A stretch of DNA of 11,380 bases. It comes from Rhizobiaceae bacterium (GTDB lineage: Bacteria; Pseudomonadota; Alphaproteobacteria; Rhizobiales; Rhizobiaceae). Location of the stretch: contig CAJYRE010000318.1 in NCBI GenBank assembly GCA_913776675.1, positions 1-11,380 of the forward strand, in the 5' to 3' direction. Shown one piece after another: positions 6,484 to 11,380 of the stretch. The notes beneath the pieces are model-generated. The model saw only the letters and a list, made by a program, of their open reading frames with translations. It searched no databases and had not been told where the DNA came from. The stretch's first letter is position 1. Each line of letters opens with the position of its first letter. The position numbers were made by a program, and so were the translations under genes.

Positions 6484-7368
6484 ATGAGTATGACAAGACG
6501 CGCACTGATCATAAATTTCTTATTCTTCGCTCTTTTATTAGCAGGCGCGTGGTGGGCGTACAACACCGTTTCGGAGAAGTATTTTATGGAGCCAACTTAT
6601 ACCGCTGACCGGCTGTTCAAGCCTTATGGCGATGATGCTTATCATATCGCGCAAAAGATTGAGCGGGGCCAGCCCATCAGCGCAGATGCAGTCAAAGACT
6701 TACCCGGCGGTGTCAATGCTCGTTATGGCGATGAGATCACCCTTCTGTTTCTGGCGTTGGGATCGCGCAATGTTGCGGCTATCGACACACTTTTGGGTGC
6801 GGGAGCTGATCCTTATATTGTGGATCGCCCCTCAAAGGGTTCCACGCGGGATTTTGTTTTTTATTTAACATTGCCCGGCAATGACACATACACGGACTCT
6901 GGCTTTCCCTTCATGAACCAATTGATCACTCTCTACCTCAAGCATGGTGGTGATCCAAACAGGCGCTTGCAGGGAACTGAGCAAGAGCCTTTGATTTCGG
7001 GTGTCGCGTTGATTGGCAATTATGACGGAATGAACATTCTGCTGAAAGCAGGCGCTGATCCTTGGGCGGCAGATAAAGACGGAAGTTCTTCAATGGATAA
7101 CTTATGTATAAAAAATCAAAAAGAAGATTATGATCAGCTTAACAAGCTGATAGATGGGGGGTATTTCAACAGCGTACCTTTTAATAAACTAAAATCTTTT
7201 ATGATATACATATCAGGCTATGAGCAGCGTGGGGATGATATTAGCAAGGCAAATCAAGAAATTGGCTTTCGTGTTTTGAAGCGTAATCCGCATTACCCTC
7301 CTGACCAGTATACAGAGAGATTGTTTAAGGGCCCTATCCCTTGGGATAAGATTAAACAGGCGCGTTGA
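6484..7368 (+). CDS. Membrane-anchored ankyrin-repeat protein, candidate immunity protein
   Basis: I chose ATG 6484, seven bases after the vgrG stop with a weak GAGAA upstream. The alternative TTG 6448 lies inside vgrG, and ATG 6490 is also possible. The 294-residue product starts with MSMTRR, then a hydrophobic segment at about residues 7-26 (ALIINFLFFALLLAGAWWAY). This looks like a signal anchor leaving the rest outside the cytoplasm. Ankyrin-like repeats follow at about residues 80-114 (LLGAGADPYIVD), 142-165 (LYLKHGGDPNRR) and 168-200 (LLKAGADPWAADKDG). Ankyrin proteins often bind partner proteins. Its place directly before a lipase in a VgrG operon suggests that it neutralises that lipase in the periplasm. 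This role is inferred from position and topology. The 3' half is AT-rich relative to vgrG. It could instead be a chaperone or adaptor. Confidence 0.8.
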   Translation: MSMTRRALIINFLFFALLLAGAWWAYNTVSEKYFMEPTYTADRLFKPYGDDAYHIAQKIERGQPISADAVKDLPGGVNARYGDEITLLFLALGSRNVAAIDTLLGAGADPYIVDRPSKGSTRDFVFYLTLPGNDTYTDSGFPFMNQLITLYLKHGGDPNRRLQGTEQEPLISGVALIGNYDGMNILLKAGADPWAADKDGSSSMDNLCIKNQKEDYDQLNKLIDGGYFNSVPFNKLKSFMIYISGYEQRGDDISKANQEIGFRVLKRNPHYPPDQYTERLFKGPIPWDKIKQAR

Positions 7369-7389
7369 TAGCTGGAAGGATCGAACGTG

Positions 7390-8859
7390 ATGACCAGCGA
7401 CAGTACAATAACAGAATTACCGCCTATCGTCGTGAAGGCTCCGCCTGAAGCGCAAAACTCCAGCAACGCCACAGAGGTCAAAGGCAACGCAAAATGGAAA
7501 ACATGCTGGCGCTATGCCTGTTATCTCTCGAAATATATCTATAAGAATCCTCCTCCCCCGAATGGATTTCATACGCAGTTTCCTGAAAAAATGGCTGACG
7601 TGGACAAGCATTGGGAAAAATGGGACGAGTTGGTCAACCAAGCTGGAAGCGGTCTCGTGGCACGATTGTTCAAGGTGAAAGGCTACGATCCAAATTCCAA
7701 GACGGATGTTTGCCCACCTACATTGGTGTTTCGTGGTACAGATTTCGAAGATATGCGCGATCTGGCTATTGTTCCGACTATAAAAATTTATGGTTATACG
7801 ATTTACGATACACCTATCCTTTTGGACAAAACAATTGATCCGAAGGCCAAGCCAGACGATTTGATCAAGCGTGGCTTCAAACCGATCAAAATATACGAAG
7901 AAAGCGGTACGGTGCGTGTGCCTGGCACAATCAAGGGCGTGGATTTGATGGATGCCGACATATCAATCCAGCTCGATATTTACGCTAAAGAAAATGGTGA
8001 TTGGGTAAATAATATTTATCAAGGGTTGGGGAAGGGGAGTAGGCAATATCAGCAATCTATCAATTATGGTGTAAAGACGGTAGAGAGCAAGATTTTAAAT
8101 AGTGCTGACAAAAGGCTTGAAATTTCGGGACATTCATTAGGCGGTGGTTTAGCAAGTGCAGTTTGTGCTTATTTAGATAGGCGCTATCCTAGCATATATT
8201 TCCACGCAATCGTCTTCAACCCGGCAGGCGTTCATCCCAACACCATCAAGCCTGCAACGACGGCTGATGGGCATATCAACGTCTTTACGGTCAACGATGA
8301 AATATTAACCACCGTGGAGAATTATCGGGGTAAACTCCCGATCATCGGTGCCATTTTCCGTTTAGCGAAGCGAACCATTGGACAGGACGGGATGCCGCAT
8401 ACGATTGGCACACTTTTGACCAATAATGGTTACAGTCCGGGCAAATCGGATGAGGAATGGGCTGTTCCACCCAAAGGGACTATTCTTCCTAAACTATTTC
8501 CCATCAACGAACAGACACTGATAAAACCTCCGAAACCTGGGGGCTTCCCTGAGCTAACAAAGCTGGACAATCTGTTGAATGGATCAGCGTCAGTGACCGA
8601 TTTCGCCAATAAATTATTGGTTTATTTGCATGATAAATATGCTAAAAATACTTTTTCGCAAAAGGACATGTTATGGCTTGATCCTAGAACAATACTTACA
8701 AAAGATATTCTTGATTACTCAAATATATACAAGAAGTATATACAAGAGCTTCAGCCTGAAATTGATGCGCTGATGAAAATTATTGGTGCTTCGACCAGCT
8801 ATCACGGCATGGATTACGTCATCGCCACTTACGATCATTATTATGGTGGGGGTGCGTGA
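7390..8859 (+). CDS. Class 3-type lipase (GHSLG alpha/beta hydrolase), candidate T6SS phospholipase effector
   Basis: The product is about 489 residues. ATG 7390 and an immediately preceding GTG 7387 both follow GGAAGGA (7374-7380). The fold signs are clear: TLVFRGTDFEDMRDLA (Phe114-Arg-Gly-Thr) as in class 3 lipases, and the nucleophile elbow LEISGHSLGGGLASAV with Ser249. Plausible partners are Asp303 (VFTVNDEI) and His337 (GMPHTIG), with orthodox spacing. No signal peptide is seen, as expected for a T6SS cargo. The N-terminus carries a short ITELPPIVVKAPP segment of unknown role, and residues ~380-489 look helical. About 130 residues separate the FRGT strand from the elbow, longer than in compact lipases. 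Between an ankyrin membrane protein and DUF2169/PAAR-like genes, it is probably a phospholipase that attacks rival membranes. I cannot place it in one of the numbered Tle families. Substrate is inferred. Confidence 0.82.
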   Translation: MTSDSTITELPPIVVKAPPEAQNSSNATEVKGNAKWKTCWRYACYLSKYIYKNPPPPNGFHTQFPEKMADVDKHWEKWDELVNQAGSGLVARLFKVKGYDPNSKTDVCPPTLVFRGTDFEDMRDLAIVPTIKIYGYTIYDTPILLDKTIDPKAKPDDLIKRGFKPIKIYEESGTVRVPGTIKGVDLMDADISIQLDIYAKENGDWVNNIYQGLGKGSRQYQQSINYGVKTVESKILNSADKRLEISGHSLGGGLASAVCAYLDRRYPSIYFHAIVFNPAGVHPNTIKPATTADGHINVFTVNDEILTTVENYRGKLPIIGAIFRLAKRTIGQDGMPHTIGTLLTNNGYSPGKSDEEWAVPPKGTILPKLFPINEQTLIKPPKPGGFPELTKLDNLLNGSASVTDFANKLLVYLHDKYAKNTFSQKDMLWLDPRTILTKDILDYSNIYKKYIQELQPEIDALMKIIGASTSYHGMDYVIATYDHYYGGGA

Positions 8860-9923
8860 TGGCGCACATCCAAACAAAACTCCCATTTCCCCACATCTAT
8901 TTCCGCCACTGGAGTGCCGATGACCGCGAAGTGGCGGTGCTGATCGTCAAGGCAGGCTTAAGCATTGCTGATGGCGGAGTCTCCGAGAACTTGCTCATAC
9001 CGCAGCCAGACCTCTTGCTTACCGACCTGTTTCACGGCGAAATCAATCAGTCACCGCTCAAGCAGGAAAGCGATCTCGCGCCCTTTAAACCCAAGACGGA
9101 TGTAACCTTCAACGCCGTTGCCCGGTCGCCTGAAGAGAAGGCGCTTGAGAGCTGGCCGGTATCGGTCGCTATTAATGGGTGTCTTTCCTACAGCTTTCAT
9201 GCTTTTGGTTCGCGGTTTTGGGAGCCCCAAAAAGGGCTTGTGGGCCGAAAATGGCAGCTTTCGTCAATCACCCCGACAACCGCTGTGCCACTGACCTATG
9301 AGTATACCTACGGCGGTGAGGTCAGCATATCAAAAGACGAACAAACGGCGCACGCCTATAATCCTATCGGCCGAGGCCTTCTCTCCGATTATCTGCTGGA
9401 AACGGATCAAGTGATTGCCGCACCACAGATCGCCCTTCTCGGCGAGTTTGCAGCTGCCCGGCCCAACCAGCCAATGACAGTGTGCGGGGTCGGACCAATT
9501 CAGAAATCCTGGTTGCCGCGACTTTCGCTGGCGGGCACGTTTGATGAGGCTTGGCTGCGCGAGCGCCATCCGCGCATGCCTGCCGATTATGATTTTGGCT
9601 ATTGGAATGCCGCACCAATCCCGCTGCAAACCTCCTCTTACCTGAGGGGCGATGAGACAATAAGGCTCCAAGGTTTTCGCCATGATCCCAAGCCTTATAC
9701 GGTTCAATTGCCGGGAATGGCGCTGGGTATCAAGGTCAAGCGCGGCGCATCCATAGAGACAACAGAACATATGCTCAATCTGGATACGGTTCACTGTGAT
9801 GTTGCTGACAATGATCAAACCAAACATACCCTTGCCTTGACCTGGCGCATCATATTGTCAGACCCGGATGATATTCAAGATATTGAGCTTTTTGCCCGCA
9901 GAGCCGAGAGGAGTCTCGCATGA
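8859..9923 (+). CDS. DUF2169 protein, candidate T6SS effector-loading adaptor
   Basis: The start ATG 8859 overlaps the lipase stop in TGATG, so translation is probably coupled. A GTG at 8856 is possible. The 354-residue protein shows the DUF2169 pattern in order: DLAPFKPKTDV, a FGSRFWEP segment, VPLTYEYTYGGEV, AYNPIGRGLL, then WLPRLSLAGTFDEAWLRERHPRMPADYDFGYWNAAP (given here as one conserved block, residues ~222-256), and a C-terminal DTVHCDVAD...LALTWRI portion. In known T6SS clusters DUF2169 proteins are encoded next to DUF4150 PAAR-like proteins and act as adaptors that help load them, with their effector, onto VgrG. The Agrobacterium Tde2 system is an example as I recall it. The immediate neighbours here fit that role. 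No enzyme motif, signal peptide or membrane segment is evident. It is more GC-rich than the lipase before it. Confidence 0.9.
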   Translation: MAHIQTKLPFPHIYFRHWSADDREVAVLIVKAGLSIADGGVSENLLIPQPDLLLTDLFHGEINQSPLKQESDLAPFKPKTDVTFNAVARSPEEKALESWPVSVAINGCLSYSFHAFGSRFWEPQKGLVGRKWQLSSITPTTAVPLTYEYTYGGEVSISKDEQTAHAYNPIGRGLLSDYLLETDQVIAAPQIALLGEFAAARPNQPMTVCGVGPIQKSWLPRLSLAGTFDEAWLRERHPRMPADYDFGYWNAAPIPLQTSSYLRGDETIRLQGFRHDPKPYTVQLPGMALGIKVKRGASIETTEHMLNLDTVHCDVADNDQTKHTLALTWRIILSDPDDIQDIELFARRAERSLA

Positions 9924-10330
9924 GCCATAGCGCTGCACGCAATACCGGGAAGAAAAATGCCATCGTATGCCTGTCACCCGATGTCTGCCTGACGCCACGC
10001 GGATCGAAAGACGTGGCCGTTCCTTATATGATTGTCTCCAAGCTGGAATGGAGCCAGCGCACAATTAAGAACGTTTCGTTTGGCGATGACGAGGCCTTCA
10101 CCATGAACAGCCGAACCAAAGCTGTGACGGGCAATGAGGCCGGAACCAGCGGTGGTGTTCAATCCGGCGTCAATGTTGGTTGGTGCCGCCCGCAATCCAA
10201 CAAGTCGAATTTTCTGGTTGAAGGCCATCAGGTGATTCAGGATGATTGCCTTTATGAAATGAATTGTTCCGGGCCGGACGGTTCATCCAACACTCTGGGC
10301 AAGCTTATGTTTGTTGACGATGAGGTCTGA
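9920..10330 (+). CDS. DUF4150 PAAR-like spike-tip protein
   Basis: ATG 9920 overlaps the DUF2169 stop (ATGA), so the two are coupled. The 136-residue product matches the DUF4150 PAAR-like pattern: PDVCLTPRG, VPYMIVSK, a Thr/Asn-rich beta stretch, AVTGNEAGTSGGVQSGVNVG, then VEGHQVIQDDCLYEMN at the end. PAAR-like proteins form the sharp cone on the VgrG trimer, help puncture target membranes, and often carry or tether effectors. This one is nearly a bare domain with only a short C-terminal tail (CSGPDGSSNTLGKLMFVDDEV, residues ~116-136) and no fused toxin. The lipase would therefore be a separate cargo. The usual GDEAG motif reads GNEAG here. It closes the operon, 81 bases before a convergent gene. 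Confidence 0.9.
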   Translation: MSHSAARNTGKKNAIVCLSPDVCLTPRGSKDVAVPYMIVSKLEWSQRTIKNVSFGDDEAFTMNSRTKAVTGNEAGTSGGVQSGVNVGWCRPQSNKSNFLVEGHQVIQDDCLYEMNCSGPDGSSNTLGKLMFVDDEV

Positions 10331-10411
10331 ACATACAGGTCGTTCATATGGTTTCTGTCTTGCAAGGCGGCGGAGGTAAGGGGTCAGGTCAACTCCTACG
10401 CAGTGAGACTG
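10331..10411. other. Intergenic gap between convergent genes
   Basis: This is an 81-base space between the PAAR-like stop and the mrr stop. Both transcripts must end here, but no strong hairpin with a T-run is visible. AGGGGT (10379-10384) can pair imperfectly with ACTCCT (10391-10396), with one G-U pair. AGGGGTCAGGTC resembles motifs I associate with REP-like intergenic repeats, on weak evidence. Confidence 0.3.
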
Positions 10412-11332
10412 TCATTCTTCACTGAAAAAGTCTTCATCCAGCCGTTTGAAGTCCACGGTTCGGTAGCTGCGCACACCAACATTGTGTTCAATCATCAGGC
10501 TGGTCAGCTCTGCGCCATCCAGCAGAATCACCCGTTGCGCCAGATGTTTCACGTATTCTCTGGCGGGTTGGCTGAAGGTGGAGGTGGTGACAAAGACGCC
10601 TTTCGTAGCTCCAAACCCCACCAGACTGCCAACAAAGGCGTTGATTTCCGGGCGGCCCACGGCATTGCCCGGAGAGTAGCGCTTGGCCTGCACATAGATG
10701 CGGTCAAGGCCGAGGCGGTCTTCGTTGATTACACCATCAACACCGCCATCGCCAGAGCGGCCCAATTGCGCTGCTGCGTTTTCGTGGCTGCCGCCATAGC
10801 CCATGGCAACCAGCAGATCGACAATCAACTGTTCAAAAAAGGCCGGGCTGTTTTGCACAATCCGTTCCAGCAAATCCGCTTGTAGCGCCGCTTCCAGCGC
10901 GTGATAGGCAGCATCAATCTGCTCCTCAGGCGTGGCGGTGGTTGCCTCGTGCGCACTCTCATTCGGGCCAATCTCGTCTGAGGCTTCCGGCCGCTGCTTT
11001 TGAAGGAATTCGCGAAACGATGGAAATTTCATCAGCATGGACACATCAATGTGGTCCGGGTTTTCGGCCAAAAGTGCGCGGCCAGCATCGGTAATCACAA
11101 ACCGTCCACGCGAAGGAAAAGCAACAAGACCCGCCCGCAGCAGATAGAATTTGGACCAATGGATACGGTTGTGCAGCACTCTTTGCCGACCGCTGGGCAA
11201 AAGCTGTTCGCGCTCTTCCTGCGTCAGGCCAAATTCATCACCAATCCGATCAGAAATGTCGGCAACGCGTTTTTCACCCTCGGCAGAAAGACGAAGTACG
11301 GGCAAAAAAAGGGTCTGGTAATCGGGAATCAT
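10412..11332 (-). CDS. mrr: Mrr-type restriction endonuclease
   Basis: Mrr enzymes are type IV restriction nucleases that cut DNA carrying foreign methylation. E. coli Mrr, of almost the same length (304 residues), is the model. This 306-residue protein starts MIPDYQTLFLPVL, the typical opening of the Mrr N-terminal winged-helix domain (residues ~1-95, with VLHNRIHWSKFYLLRAGLV and FVITDAGRALL). After a polar linker comes the PD-(D/E)xK nuclease domain (residues ~160-285). It includes FFEQLIVDLLVAMGYGG (Glu168), GDGGVDGVI (Asp199) and IYVQAKRY (Gln215-x-Lys217), then VFVTTSTFSQPAREY. The catalytic set is complete. ATG 11332 is preceded by AAGG with 8-base spacing, and the frame is open upstream to the window edge without another obvious start. 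It converges on the T6SS operon and is probably an independent defence gene. Confidence 0.92.
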   Translation of the reverse strand: MIPDYQTLFLPVLRLSAEGEKRVADISDRIGDEFGLTQEEREQLLPSGRQRVLHNRIHWSKFYLLRAGLVAFPSRGRFVITDAGRALLAENPDHIDVSMLMKFPSFREFLQKQRPEASDEIGPNESAHEATTATPEEQIDAAYHALEAALQADLLERIVQNSPAFFEQLIVDLLVAMGYGGSHENAAAQLGRSGDGGVDGVINEDRLGLDRIYVQAKRYSPGNAVGRPEINAFVGSLVGFGATKGVFVTTSTFSQPAREYVKHLAQRVILLDGAELTSLMIEHNVGVRSYRTVDFKRLDEDFFSEE

Positions 11333-11380
11333 GGAGAACGCCTTGTCTGTCTGGTGTTCAATACGGCCCCAAAAGATGGA

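Noticed and set aside
10403..10885. Plus-strand open frame of 160 codons opposite mrr
   Set aside because: It is antisense to the Mrr nuclease domain, whose catalytic motifs are clearly readable on the minus strand.
1..11380. CRISPR array, rRNA, complete tRNA or insertion sequence
   Set aside because: No regularly spaced repeats, no tRNA cloverleaf with an intact T-loop, no rRNA sequence and no transposase were seen on either strand.

Overview
The window looks like an accessory (genomic-island) stretch from a moderate-GC proteobacterium. An alphaproteobacterium, possibly of the Rhizobiales, is my best guess. It rests on the style of the broken integrase, the HK97-type phage genes and the DUF2169/DUF4150 type VI secretion (T6SS) pair. 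No rRNA or complete tRNA is present to fix the taxonomy.

Left part (1-2469): a decayed prophage or phage satellite. An HK97-fold major capsid gene enters from the left edge and loses its last residues at about 1140. It is joined there to the C-terminal end of a prohead protease. The protease overlaps a portal gene by ATGA, and the portal is cut at about 1612 and joined to an N-terminally truncated tyrosine integrase that carries an in-frame TAA. Each junction switches reading frame, so these look like internal deletion scars. The order capsid, protease, portal differs from the usual portal, protease, capsid. A short sequence like the end of a tRNA (2500-2513) follows the integrase and may be an attachment-site remnant.

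Middle (2470-4391): an AT-rich gap, an apparently intact P4-type integrase (2705-3910) with all catalytic residues, and a 480-base gene-free stretch rich in inverted repeats.

Right-centre (4392-10330): a tightly packed five-gene T6SS effector module on the plus strand. In order these are VgrG spike, membrane-anchored ankyrin protein (candidate immunity), GHSLG-type lipase (candidate antibacterial phospholipase effector), DUF2169 protein (candidate loading adaptor) and DUF4150 PAAR-like spike tip. Gaps run from 21 bases to overlaps, so this is one operon. The working model is that the lipase is loaded, with DUF2169 help, on the VgrG/PAAR-like spike and fired into neighbouring cells, while the ankyrin protein protects the producer's own envelope. 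No core T6SS sheath, tube or membrane genes are present, so the module depends on a secretion machine encoded elsewhere.

Right end (10412-11332, minus strand): an Mrr-type restriction endonuclease gene converges on the T6SS operon. The region as a whole joins mobile-element debris, an intact integrase, an interbacterial weapon and a DNA-defence nuclease.
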